Shown piece after piece: positions 18,091 through 26,558 of a stretch of 64,000 nucleotides of DNA. Location of the stretch: assembly GCA_903939115.1 (NCBI GenBank), contig CAJAFV010000037.1, positions 21,665-85,664 on the forward strand. The letters are read 5' to 3'. Both the position numbers and the translations under genes were made by a program. Numbering within the stretch: the first letter of the stretch is position 1; every line of letters starts with the position of its first letter. Below the pieces are notes generated by a model, which was not told the origin of the DNA, did not search any database, and worked only from the letters and a program-made list of their open reading frames with translations. Source of the DNA: an uncultured Geobacteraceae bacterium. GTDB taxonomy: Bacteria; Desulfobacterota; Desulfuromonadia; Geobacterales; Pseudopelobacteraceae.

Positions 18091-20961
18091 TCATTTATAA
18101 CCCACCGTAAACCAGAACGTTGCCCCCTGGTCCACCGCACCCTCGGCCCAGATCGTGCCGCCGTGCCGATGGATGATGTGCTGTACCAGTGTCAAGCCAA
18201 CGCCGGTGCCGGGGAATTCCAGTTCGGTGTGCAATCGCTGAAAAGTAATGAACAGCTTATCCACATATTTCATATCGAAACCGGCTCCATCATCACGCAC
18301 AAAATAAGCCGTTTTTCCGGCGACATCGGAGACCCCGAACTCGATGCGTGCCTCCGCATGACCGCTGGTGAATTTCCAGGCGTTGCCGAGCAAATTCTCC
18401 AGCACCAGCGTCAAAAGCCGGGGGTCTCCTTTAGTGACAGCACCATCTTTTATGACGAATTTCACCTTCCGTTGCTGATCGGTACGGCGCAACTCTTCTG
18501 CAATCGAAACAGCCAGAGCGCTCAGGTTGACCGTTTCAGAAGTCAACTCCGCTCTGGTGACACGCGACAGCTTCAGAATATCATCGATAAGCTGCGCCAT
18601 TTTCTGCGTGGCCGCTCGCACTCGCCTGAGATAATCTTTCCCCTCATCGTTCAGCTTGTCTCCGCAGTCTTCCAGAAGCGCCAGACTGAAGCCGTCTATA
18701 CTCCGCAGAGGCGCGCGCAGATCGTGAGAGACGGAATAGGCAAAAGACTCCATCTCCTGATTGGCCTCCTTCAACTGCATTGTCCGTTCGGACACCCGCT
18801 GTTCCAGTTCGGAATTCAGTTTGTGAATCTGATCCTCAGCCTGTTTCTGTTCTGAAATATCCCGGGATATGCCAAAAAGGCCGATGAGTTTTCCGTTTGA
18901 ATCCAACAAGGGGCCTCTTGTTGTCAGAAACATCACATTTTCGCCGGATGCGACAGGTATCTTATCTTCGTTGGTTCTGACTGCGCCCTCTTCAATTACT
19001 TTGCGGTCTTCCTCAATGACGCTCTTCGCAATATCCGGCGGAAAAAGGAAATAGTCATCCTTGCCCAGTAAATCTGTCTCACTCTTGCCGACATATTTTT
19101 CAGCAGCAGCATTGAAAAGCTTGTACTGCCCCTCAAGATCTTTCACATAGATGGCATCCGGAATGCCATTGAGGATGCAGTTCAGAAATATTTGGTTCTC
19201 CAGCAGCGCTTCTTCAGCCTTGATTCGTTCGGTAATATCGCGATGGAACCCCAAAATATACTTTTCATCACCAATGACAACCAGGTTTACTGATACTTCA
19301 AGAGGAATCTTATCACCGTTTTTGCAATAGTGCTCGACCTCAAACGTCATCGGTTCTCCCGCAAACAACCGTTGAAGGCGTGCGGGCGCAAGTCGGGCGC
19401 TTTCCGGGGTGTCAAGGTCTTTGAGACCCATCATAAGCAGTTCCTCAACAGTGTATCCATGCATCCTGGCAAACGACGCGTTTAAAGAGACTATGATGTT
19501 ATTAGAAGAGAGAATAAAAATACCATCTGTTGCGTTTTCAAATAATGCCCTGAATTTTGCTTCGCTCTTGCGCAGCTGCATATCTCCATTTTTGCGCTCG
19601 GTGATGTCCTGCACTGTCACGGCCAGTCCGTTGCCGGAGCGCACGAGCCTTCTCTTTGCCCACTCGATCTGCAGCGTGCTCCCGGACGGTGTTCTTGTTT
19701 CATCTTCATAGAAGCCTGATACCATTGCCCCGCGGAAAATGGTCATCAATTTATCGAAAAACGCCGCAGGGTATAAAGAGGAGAGTTTCCTTTGCAGGAG
19801 CAGCATTTGCACGGTGCCGTAGAACTCAGCACCACGCTCGTTGCAATCGACCAGCATGAAGTCGGCGATGGCGCCGTTCTTGTCACACAGCGCCTCATAC
19901 ATATAAAAGCCTTCGTTCCCCCCTTCCGTGGCAACCCGATAGGCCTTGCGCACCTCCTCATCCTGATGTTTTTTCCTGACCAGCCGTGCGGACATTCCTG
20001 CCGCCGCAGAAGCAAACAGGAACAGTATAATGCTTCCCGAGATCGCCACTGTCCTGTCGGTCGCCCAGGTTTTCTGATAGGGCGCAAAATATTCCTGTTC
20101 GGAGAGTCCCACCATGACAACCAGCGGATACTCTTTCAGCGTTTTCCAGGCGACATAACGCGACTGTTTGTCGCTAAACCACTGTTCTCCGCTCAGATAT
20201 GAGGCGCCTTCCGGTGAGCTGAACAGTGGAACGGCGCGTAACACGGCGGACATTGGATCTTGCGTTGCATTCCCGTTTACTGCTGAACGAAGAGTCCCGT
20301 CCAGACCTACCGCCATCAGTACCCCCGTCTTACCCGGAAATGATCCGGCATTGAAGGCGGTAAGGTACGGGGGGGCAAAGGAAACCAGCGCGACCCCGTC
20401 AAACGCTCCTAGCGGGGTGTTCAACCGGCGCGTAAACGGGATGGCGGGTTTGCCTGTTGCACGCGACACCACTGGTTTTCCTACCAGGAGCGTGTCCGAG
20501 TCGTCGTTTTTATGGTAGACAAAGTAATCCCTGTCTGTATTGGAGACGTTCTGCGGGTTGTCGAGGATAGTTGTTGCCGGCATGCCTTCCCGGTTGAGAA
20601 TCAGCACATTGACGATCTGGGGGTTGCGAAAAAGCCCGCCCTGCGACAACTCCTTCAGAGGTAAATTCCCGCGCGACTTTTCCCAGCCGTACTGCAATTG
20701 CAGCGTGATTTGATTTGCCTGTTCGATGGCCTGGACGAGAAAGTGAGCGTAGTCATTGCACAGTGCCGAGGCTTCCTGCAGCACTTTCTTTTCGCACGCC
20801 CGCTTCTCGGCATCGATCTTCGAGATGGTCCAGTACCAGAGCCCCATTGCCAGAATAAGGCAGAGGAGAGGCCACGCGAGAATGTGCAGAATACCGCTCC
20901 TGAAGAATCCAGAGCTATAGATTGTGCGTCTGGTATGAGTGTTCAAGTCATCATTGGACAT
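18091..20961 (-). CDS. Membrane PAS-domain sensor histidine kinase
   Basis: 956 residues. Transmembrane helix at about residues 25-48, a periplasmic region of about 260 residues that resembles a Cache sensor domain, a second helix near residues 311-331, then three PAS domains (the second near FRALFENATDGIFIL, the third near IFLNCILNGIPDAIYV), a coiled coil, HisKA with SHDLRAPLRSIDGF, and HATPase with GTGVGLTLVQHI. The start is five bases after the stop of the periplasmic binding protein gene, so that protein may present ligand to its sensor domain. Confidence 0.92.
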   Translation of the reverse strand: MSNDDLNTHTRRTIYSSGFFRSGILHILAWPLLCLILAMGLWYWTISKIDAEKRACEKKVLQEASALCNDYAHFLVQAIEQANQITLQLQYGWEKSRGNLPLKELSQGGLFRNPQIVNVLILNREGMPATTILDNPQNVSNTDRDYFVYHKNDDSDTLLVGKPVVSRATGKPAIPFTRRLNTPLGAFDGVALVSFAPPYLTAFNAGSFPGKTGVLMAVGLDGTLRSAVNGNATQDPMSAVLRAVPLFSSPEGASYLSGEQWFSDKQSRYVAWKTLKEYPLVVMVGLSEQEYFAPYQKTWATDRTVAISGSIILFLFASAAAGMSARLVRKKHQDEEVRKAYRVATEGGNEGFYMYEALCDKNGAIADFMLVDCNERGAEFYGTVQMLLLQRKLSSLYPAAFFDKLMTIFRGAMVSGFYEDETRTPSGSTLQIEWAKRRLVRSGNGLAVTVQDITERKNGDMQLRKSEAKFRALFENATDGIFILSSNNIIVSLNASFARMHGYTVEELLMMGLKDLDTPESARLAPARLQRLFAGEPMTFEVEHYCKNGDKIPLEVSVNLVVIGDEKYILGFHRDITERIKAEEALLENQIFLNCILNGIPDAIYVKDLEGQYKLFNAAAEKYVGKSETDLLGKDDYFLFPPDIAKSVIEEDRKVIEEGAVRTNEDKIPVASGENVMFLTTRGPLLDSNGKLIGLFGISRDISEQKQAEDQIHKLNSELEQRVSERTMQLKEANQEMESFAYSVSHDLRAPLRSIDGFSLALLEDCGDKLNDEGKDYLRRVRAATQKMAQLIDDILKLSRVTRAELTSETVNLSALAVSIAEELRRTDQQRKVKFVIKDGAVTKGDPRLLTLVLENLLGNAWKFTSGHAEARIEFGVSDVAGKTAYFVRDDGAGFDMKYVDKLFITFQRLHTELEFPGTGVGLTLVQHIIHRHGGTIWAEGAVDQGATFWFTVGYK

Positions 20962-20966
20962 GCTGC

Positions 20967-22073
20967 TTATTTCACTCCCCAGATTTTCCGGTATCTGTCC
21001 CGGTAACCGTTATCAGGATCGAACTCGTTGCGTTGGCCGCCGTCGAATGTGACATTGGCAGGTGTCACCAGGTGAACCGGGGTCGAATAACCGCTCGCCT
21101 TCTGTCCGGCAAACGCGCGGTTGAGTTCGTCAACGGCCTGCCAGCCATGAAGTCTCAGAGGTTCGGCGACCGTTCCGATCTGATAGCGCTTCTTGCTGAT
21201 CCGCTCGAAGGCCGGTTCACTGCCGTCCCCGGCGGAGATGTTCCGCGGATAGCCGCTGCCGGGGATGGCGGCAGCAATAAGGCTGGGGGACATAGCATCG
21301 AAGAAGAGATCGTTAATCCCGATGGAGTAGGTCCATCTCTTGCCATAGTTCTGCAGCAGCAAGGCGGTGCGCTGCGGCATGGCTTTGTGAGTATCTTTCA
21401 AATCGATGGTGTCAACCTGGAGCACACTGCATCCTTGACACTTGCGAAGCGTGTCGATCATGGCGTTTGCCTTTACGTCGGAGAGCGGGTGAATGCCTTT
21501 AAAGATGACCACGCCGGCAGTACCGTTGGAGTCGGCCACGGCATACATTGCAGCGGCCTTGCCAATTTCCTCGGGATCGGTGGATATATTAATAACGATA
21601 GGCAGGTCGCGGATCGACCCGGGTTTACCCGCAGAATGCCAGCCGACGATCTTGATCCCTTTGGCGGCGATCTCCCTGATGACCTCAGCCTGATCCTGGG
21701 CGTCGATCGTGCCGAGGATGATGCCGTCCGGCTTGAGGTCGGCCGCCTGCTTCAGGGCATCCCTTCTCCCTTGCGACGTCCCCTGTCCGTCGATCAGGCG
21801 GAAGTTCCAGCCGATGGCCTTGGCCGCCTCCGCCGCCCCCTGGCCGACACCCTTGGCCCCGCCGTTGTGCTGGTCGTTGGAGACATAGATGACGGACTTG
21901 CCCTTCTGGGCGCGGGGCCCGGAGGTTGGCCCATCCCAGGGAGGATTGGGCTTGGAAACGAGGGCGGTATAGTGCTTCGCCTCGGCAACGTATGCATCCT
22001 GCGCAACCGCCAAACTGTACAGCAGTGTGGTAGCAATCCCGATTATCCCTATAAAGAACGGCTTGTTTTTCAT
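20967..22073 (-). CDS. Periplasmic sugar-binding protein (LacI-like, Peripla_BP_4 type)
   Basis: 368 residues with a signal peptide ending AVAQDAYV. The middle matches type I periplasmic binding proteins for sugars: VIYVSNDQHNGGAKGVGQGAAEAAK, PDGIILGTIDA, GIKIVGWHSAG and SIGINDLFFDAM. AAGGAG precedes the ATG. No permease or ATPase gene is near; instead a membrane kinase follows at once, so a sensing role is more likely than transport. Two close Cys (KCQGC) might form a disulphide. Confidence 0.88.
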   Translation of the reverse strand: MKNKPFFIGIIGIATTLLYSLAVAQDAYVAEAKHYTALVSKPNPPWDGPTSGPRAQKGKSVIYVSNDQHNGGAKGVGQGAAEAAKAIGWNFRLIDGQGTSQGRRDALKQAADLKPDGIILGTIDAQDQAEVIREIAAKGIKIVGWHSAGKPGSIRDLPIVINISTDPEEIGKAAAMYAVADSNGTAGVVIFKGIHPLSDVKANAMIDTLRKCQGCSVLQVDTIDLKDTHKAMPQRTALLLQNYGKRWTYSIGINDLFFDAMSPSLIAAAIPGSGYPRNISAGDGSEPAFERISKKRYQIGTVAEPLRLHGWQAVDELNRAFAGQKASGYSTPVHLVTPANVTFDGGQRNEFDPDNGYRDRYRKIWGVK

Positions 22074-22103
22074 AGCCTTCTCCTTTATATGCAGTTCCCC
22101 GTT

Positions 22104-23270
22104 TTACACCTCTATCCTGAACTCAGCTCCGCCATCCACATTGCAGGCAGTCAGATGACCAGCCATATTCTGCTCGATAATCACCTTGGACATGTACAAC
22201 CCGATGCCGATTCCCCTGTCAGGAGCTCGGGTGGTGAAATACGGATCAAATATTTTGGGCAGTACTTCATCCGCAATGCCGCCGCAATTGTCGCGGATAT
22301 ACAGCACTGAACGCCCGTTCTCAACGGTAATACGGATGAAGATGTGCGGATCAGTGATTTTGCGTTCGAGTGCCGCTTCACGGGAATTGGCAATAATATT
22401 AAGCACTGCCTGAGCGTATTCGTTCTGATAACCGATGGCGTTCACCTCATCGTTGCCCTCAATTGCAATCTGGATATTTTTGTTACTCAATGATGCCGCA
22501 ACCAGCGCCATGGCACTATTAACGCTCTTCTTAATGCAAAATTCGCGTTTCTCCTTATCCTCACGGAAAAAATTGCGAAAATCATTGATAGTGCCGGACA
22601 TGTGCAGGAGGACTGCCATCGCCTCCCTTATGTCGCTATGCATTACCTCACCAGTGAGTGTTCCTGAGTCATACTCCAACTGCAGGTTTTGAATGATGAG
22701 GGCGACATTATTAAGCGGGTTACGCCACTGGTGGGCGATGTTGCCGATCATCTCGCCCATGGCCGCCAGACGGCTCTGCTGTATCAGAATCTGGTCTTTT
22801 CGGCGCACGTCGGTGACCATCTCAACAACACGTGCTTCCAGGGTTTTATGCAACAGGGCAAGCTCTTCATCCGCCTGCCGACGTTTGCGGCGGTTCTCCG
22901 CTTCTGAAATTTCGCGCTCAATGGCAGGCGCCAGTCGGGCAAGATTCCCTTTCAGGATATAGTCGTGAGCCCCGGCTCTCATGGCTTCCACCGCAGTCAC
23001 TTCACCAATATTACCCGATACGATAATGAAGGGGATGTCTCTGTCACTCTCTTTCAGCATCCGTAGTGCGGCCAGACCGCTGAAGCGGGGCATGACATAA
23101 TCGGAAACAACAACATCCCACGCCCCCGCCGCCAATGCGCTCTGCATACCCTGCGGGGTGTCAACACGCTCGCAGTCTGGATCATAGCCGTTTTTTGTGA
23201 GTTCCCGAATAAGCAGCAGCGCATCATCCTCGGAATCTTCAATAATCAGCAAGCGAAGTGGGTTGGACAT
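22104..23270 (-). CDS. Receiver-histidine kinase protein
   Basis: 388 residues from ATG 23270 with AGGAG upstream (a longer frame begins 13 codons earlier without a site). Receiver at residues 1-120 with VVSDYVMPRFSG and YILKGN, coiled coil (ALLHKTLEARVVEM), HisKA with MIGNIAHQWRNPLNN and HATPase with NIIANSREAAL and DNCGGIADEV, GIGIGLYMSKVII. Cytoplasmic. Its receiver is clearly a duplicate of the one in the 15990-17534 protein, but the kinase half is of a different subfamily. Follows the binding-protein gene cluster on the same strand. Confidence 0.92.
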   Translation of the reverse strand: MSNPLRLLIIEDSEDDALLLIRELTKNGYDPDCERVDTPQGMQSALAAGAWDVVVSDYVMPRFSGLAALRMLKESDRDIPFIIVSGNIGEVTAVEAMRAGAHDYILKGNLARLAPAIEREISEAENRRKRRQADEELALLHKTLEARVVEMVTDVRRKDQILIQQSRLAAMGEMIGNIAHQWRNPLNNVALIIQNLQLEYDSGTLTGEVMHSDIREAMAVLLHMSGTINDFRNFFREDKEKREFCIKKSVNSAMALVAASLSNKNIQIAIEGNDEVNAIGYQNEYAQAVLNIIANSREAALERKITDPHIFIRITVENGRSVLYIRDNCGGIADEVLPKIFDPYFTTRAPDRGIGIGLYMSKVIIEQNMAGHLTACNVDGGAEFRIEV

Positions 23271-23305
23271 TATGGTGCTCCTGGTATTGTTGGCGGCATT
23301 TACAT

Positions 23306-23350
23306 TCAAAAACGTTTGTTCTCACTTGATGACGTCAGGATCACTATCGC
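23306..23350 (-). pseudogene. Remnant of a single-domain response regulator
   Basis: Read on the minus strand this encodes VAIVILTSSSENKRF and a stop. It matches HVPVVILTSSKEEQ of the regulator at 17641-18078, with 19 identical bases around ATCCTGACGTCATCAA. There is no start or intact receiver. It lies immediately upstream of the duplicated receiver-kinase gene, the same relative place as the intact regulator, so it is probably what remains of a duplicated copy. Confidence 0.45.
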
Positions 23351-23352
23351 CA

Positions 23353-23634
23353 CTACCGTTTCAATGATCCCATTGTCACATGACAGGCACCACAATTTGT
23401 ATTTCGACCTTCATTGAGCAGGTCGTGGCAAATAACACAGCGCTTGTGCGCCCATTCCTTGCCAAAACCTGCTATTTTACCAACACTTTCATCATGGCAT
23501 GCCGTGCAATTGCCTACTTTTTTGGTTTGATGCCCTTTGTGGTCGAATTTCACGCCATGCTTTAAAACAGGATCATCTGCAGCAGATACTGTGGTTGCAG
23601 ACAACATCAGCAAGAGAACAATAATCGTCTTCAT
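23353..23634 (-). CDS. Periplasmic triheme cytochrome c7 (PpcA-like)
   Basis: 93 residues from ATG 23634 (GGAG seven bases upstream). Signal peptide ending TVSAAD, mature part about 74 residues. Three CxxCH sites: CTACH, CVICH and CGACH. KFDHKGHQ, GKIAGFGKEWAH and the spacing match the PpcA family of Geobacter, which carries electrons across the periplasm to metal-reducing outer-membrane complexes. It lies in a signalling cluster and not beside other cytochrome genes. Confidence 0.92.
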   Translation of the reverse strand: MKTIIVLLLMLSATTVSAADDPVLKHGVKFDHKGHQTKKVGNCTACHDESVGKIAGFGKEWAHKRCVICHDLLNEGRNTNCGACHVTMGSLKR

Positions 23635-23729
23635 AATTTTCTCCATTAGATTTTTGAGGCTATACTCGAACTGATGTCATATCCCTAAGCCGACATAGCC
23701 GGAACCAAACAGGAAAATCAAAGACAATA

Positions 23730-23832
23730 GAACACGGATCAAATCTGATTTGAGCGGATTTTCACGGATTTTAAAACAACAAAAACGGGTTGAAATCTGC
23801 GTTAATCCGCTCAATCCGCGTCATCCGCGTTC
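23730..23832. repeat. Imperfect inverted repeat of the 'ATCCGCG' type
   Basis: Arms at about 23730-23772 and 23793-23832 are imperfect inverted copies built from GAACRCGGAT, TTGAGCGGATT and ACGGATTT. A related half-element lies at 43237-43277. The remainder of the spacer 23647-23937 shows no gene. Confidence 0.55.
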
Positions 23833-23937
23833 AATTTCAGTTGAAGTCTGCTCACGAATTGTAAAGACTCAAGTTGTAAGAGTCTAAAGTCAGGATTTTA
23901 TCCGTGTAAATTCGTGGCTAAAACCGGTTCAGAATTA

Positions 23938-24348
23938 TTACAGTTTTTCAGGATTACCCGGCAGAACTTCGGTTACAGTCGTCCTCAAGGTGCCTTCCAT
24001 GTTGTACACTCGAATCACCCCCGTTTTCTCGTCAAGGAACAGAGTGCCACAGCCGCTTTCCCAGGCTGAAGAGCTCCAGCTATTGCACATTTTTCCGTCA
24101 TCAGACAGTTTCCAGGAACCTGAGGCTTTAAAATTTCCTGCTCGCCCATACATGGCGCCGTCTTCTTTGCGAAAAACATAGCTGTCATTGCCGCTTTTGC
24201 TGAGAAAGCGAGCGGTGTTGCCTATAAAGGTCTTACTGATTTCCGGAGCAGAGAGTTGCCTGCCTATTGGTTGATCAGCATATACCATGGTACCGCCCAC
24301 AACCAGAATAAGGGCTGATAGCCCTGCCAAACGAAGTATACCTTTCAT
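23938..24348 (-). CDS. Secreted protein resembling DUF995
   Basis: 136 residues from ATG 24348, chosen because AAGGAG is seven bases upstream and a signal peptide (GILRLAGLSALILVVGG to VYADQ) follows directly. The frame extends 41 codons further upstream, with a second possible start at 24414 that also has a GAGGAGG site. The mature part (SAPEISKTFIGNTARF, GSWKLSDDGKMC, ESGCG) resembles small periplasmic DUF995 proteins. Two Cys could form a disulphide. Function unknown. Confidence 0.65.
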   Translation of the reverse strand: MKGILRLAGLSALILVVGGTMVYADQPIGRQLSAPEISKTFIGNTARFLSKSGNDSYVFRKEDGAMYGRAGNFKASGSWKLSDDGKMCNSWSSSAWESGCGTLFLDEKTGVIRVYNMEGTLRTTVTEVLPGNPEKL

Positions 24349-24564
24349 TGTAATCTCCTTTTTTGCTTCAAGGTACTCAGCCCCTGATGCCGGTAGTGTC
24401 GTTATTTTCTTCATGTTTCGTTCCTCCTCTCCTTTTTCATGCCAAGTTGGTGGAAAGAGTCTCAATGACAATTATAGAGAACAAATAGCTATAGTCTATT
24501 GGTGGAAACCCCCAAAAAGTGATTTTTTCTGTGGGAAGTATTGTGAGAGGGGGATGGTCGGAGG

Positions 24565-25197
24565 TTAATTCAAATCACGCGCGATGAGTTCTGCAATGAT
24601 CGCCCAGCGGGCAAGTGTGGCTGCATTTGTGGCATTCAGCTTTTTCATTATATTTTCCCGGTGCCGCTCTATGGTTTTCAGGGTAACAAACAGTTGCCTG
24701 GCAATTTCTTTAGAAGTACCTCCATTCCCTACCAGCAGTAAAATCTCTCGCTCCCGCTTGGAAGTTTTTGTCAGGAGGATGCCCCTTTCCTCCTGAAAAG
24801 CAGATTTACTATGCTGAGAACTAATCACGGCATGACGGCAGATCCGACTGGAAACGGCTGCAAGCAATTCCTCAGTGGTGAAGGGCTTCGGCAGATAGTC
24901 GTCAGCCCCCTCGTTCATTCCCTGGCGCACAGCGGCGCGATCCACCAGTGCGGTGACAAATATGAAGGGTATATCAGCAAAAGCCGGTTCTTTCCTCACC
25001 GCTTCCAACACGGCGTGACCATCCATATCCGGCATCATAATATCGCACAGAATAAGATCCGGGCGTTTTTTATAAAGCAGGTCGAGACCGGAGCGACCAT
25101 CTAAAGCGCAACGAACATCGAAACCTTCCTCCTTAAGAAAAAGTTCCATATAGAAGCGGCTTACTGCATCATCTTCGAAAATCAGAATTGAATACAT
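24565..25197 (-). CDS. NarL/LuxR-type response regulator
   Basis: 210 residues: receiver (ILIFEDDAVSRF, Asp in LILCDIMMPDMDG, Thr in FVTAL, Lys in YLPKPF) and a LuxR helix-turn-helix (TSKEIARQLFVTLKTIERHR) at about residues 150-200. It binds DNA when phosphorylated. It is 15 bases downstream of ctpA and probably cotranscribed with the ntrY-ntrX-ctpA genes. Confidence 0.92.
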   Translation of the reverse strand: MYSILIFEDDAVSRFYMELFLKEEGFDVRCALDGRSGLDLLYKKRPDLILCDIMMPDMDGHAVLEAVRKEPAFADIPFIFVTALVDRAAVRQGMNEGADDYLPKPFTTEELLAAVSSRICRHAVISSQHSKSAFQEERGILLTKTSKREREILLLVGNGGTSKEIARQLFVTLKTIERHRENIMKKLNATNAATLARWAIIAELIARDLN

Positions 25198-25212
25198 ACC
25201 ATTCCTTTTCAG

Positions 25213-26553
25213 CTAAAAGCCCTTTTCCTTTAACATGCTGATTGACTGTAACAACTCAAGTGCCCGCTGCAGCTGATAATCTTTCTTCAGATCACCGTCT
25301 GTGACAGCACCCCCATGAGGCGAAGAGGGTGATTTAATTTCCGGTGCATCCGGCTTGCCGTCAGAAGCGAGGCTTTTTTCCAGATCTTTTTCCTTCATTT
25401 CGACCTTCTTCTCTTTTGGCGGCAACGGAATGATATTTGGCACCTCAACATCAGGAACTATCCCTTTGGCCTGGATTGAGCGACCACTCGGGGTGTAATA
25501 GCGCGCAGTTGTAAGCTTAAGGGCGGCATTCCCCTTCATTGGAAAGATCGATTGCACCGAACCTTTACCGAAGCTTTGCGTCCCCATGATGATAGCCCGC
25601 TTATGATCCTGAAGGGCACCCGCGACAATCTCGGAGGCGCTGGCACTGCCGCCGTTTATAAGAACAACAATAGGATACCTTGGTTCCTTGACACCCAGCG
25701 TTCCATTGTACACGTGATTTGATTCAGGGGTGCGCCCCTTGATGCTGACTATTGCACTGTTCTTAATATCTTCGCCAACAAAGCAGTTCGCAACTTCAAC
25801 GCAGGAATTTATCAGGCCGCCCGGGTTATAGCGCATATCAATAATCAGCCCTTTCATAGCTCCACCCGATTTAGCATGAAGCTCTTTCAATGCCTCTTTG
25901 AATTCGCCTCCGGTGCGCTCCTGAAACTGCGAAATCCTGATGAGTCCATACCCTGAATCGAGTAATTTGGGCTTTATGCTTTTTATTTTAATAATGTCCC
26001 GAATAAGGTTGAAAATAAGCGGTTTTACCGCTTCGCCGCGGACTATTGTTAACGTTACCGGCGTTCCCTTCTCTCCGCGCATTTTTTTCACTGCGGCAGA
26101 AGTATTCATCCCGTGGGTTGAAACACCATCAATTTTAAAGATATGGTCGTTCGCCTGAATTCCGGCCCGAAACGCCGGAGTATCGTCAATCGGGGCAATT
26201 ACCGTCAGTCGCCCCTCCTTGGTGCCGAGTTCAATACCGACCCCGCCAAAAGCTCCAGACATCTGGACTTCCATTTCATGATACGGTTCAGGCGGCAGAT
26301 AGGCGCTGTGCGGATCAAGCGTAGCAAGCATGCCGTCAACCATTTTAAGAGCCAGTTTTTTTGAATCAGGCTTTTCGACATAATTTTCAAGAATTGCCGA
26401 ATACGCTTCTCGCAAAAGGTTAAGTGAAGTAACGTCACTCGTTGTATGGCGCACATTTTTCAATGCATATAAAGCAGCCGCGACGCAGATTGCTGTCGTC
26501 AGAATGACTACTACTGTCAAACGTACCGGGCGGGTTTTCAAAACGGTAAACAT
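25213..26553 (-). CDS. ctpA: Carboxy-terminal processing protease (S41 family)
   Basis: 446 residues from ATG 26553; the GTG just before it at 26556 is equally placed relative to GGAGAT. An N-terminal signal anchor (VVVILTTAICVAAALYAL) exports it. PDZ domain at about residues 90-180, then the S41 core with catalytic Ser in GGSASASEIVAGAL and Lys in SFGKGSVQ. The C-terminus has a charged Pro/Lys/Glu linker. It trims C-termini of periplasmic proteins. Only two to five bases separate it from the NtrX-like gene. Confidence 0.94.
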   Translation of the reverse strand: MFTVLKTRPVRLTVVVILTTAICVAAALYALKNVRHTTSDVTSLNLLREAYSAILENYVEKPDSKKLALKMVDGMLATLDPHSAYLPPEPYHEMEVQMSGAFGGVGIELGTKEGRLTVIAPIDDTPAFRAGIQANDHIFKIDGVSTHGMNTSAAVKKMRGEKGTPVTLTIVRGEAVKPLIFNLIRDIIKIKSIKPKLLDSGYGLIRISQFQERTGGEFKEALKELHAKSGGAMKGLIIDMRYNPGGLINSCVEVANCFVGEDIKNSAIVSIKGRTPESNHVYNGTLGVKEPRYPIVVLINGGSASASEIVAGALQDHKRAIIMGTQSFGKGSVQSIFPMKGNAALKLTTARYYTPSGRSIQAKGIVPDVEVPNIIPLPPKEKKVEMKEKDLEKSLASDGKPDAPEIKSPSSPHGGAVTDGDLKKDYQLQRALELLQSISMLKEKGF

Positions 26554-26558
26554 CACAT

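Noticed and set aside
20922..22310. 462-codon open frame on the plus strand
   Set aside because: It runs antisense through the sugar-binding protein gene, which has signal peptide, family motifs and a ribosome site. The antisense product has no recognisable family.
23981..24471. Longer start for the DUF995-like protein at 24471 or 24414
   Set aside because: The signal peptide and AAGGAG fit ATG 24348; the extension has no family pattern, though 24414 has a good site and cannot be fully excluded.
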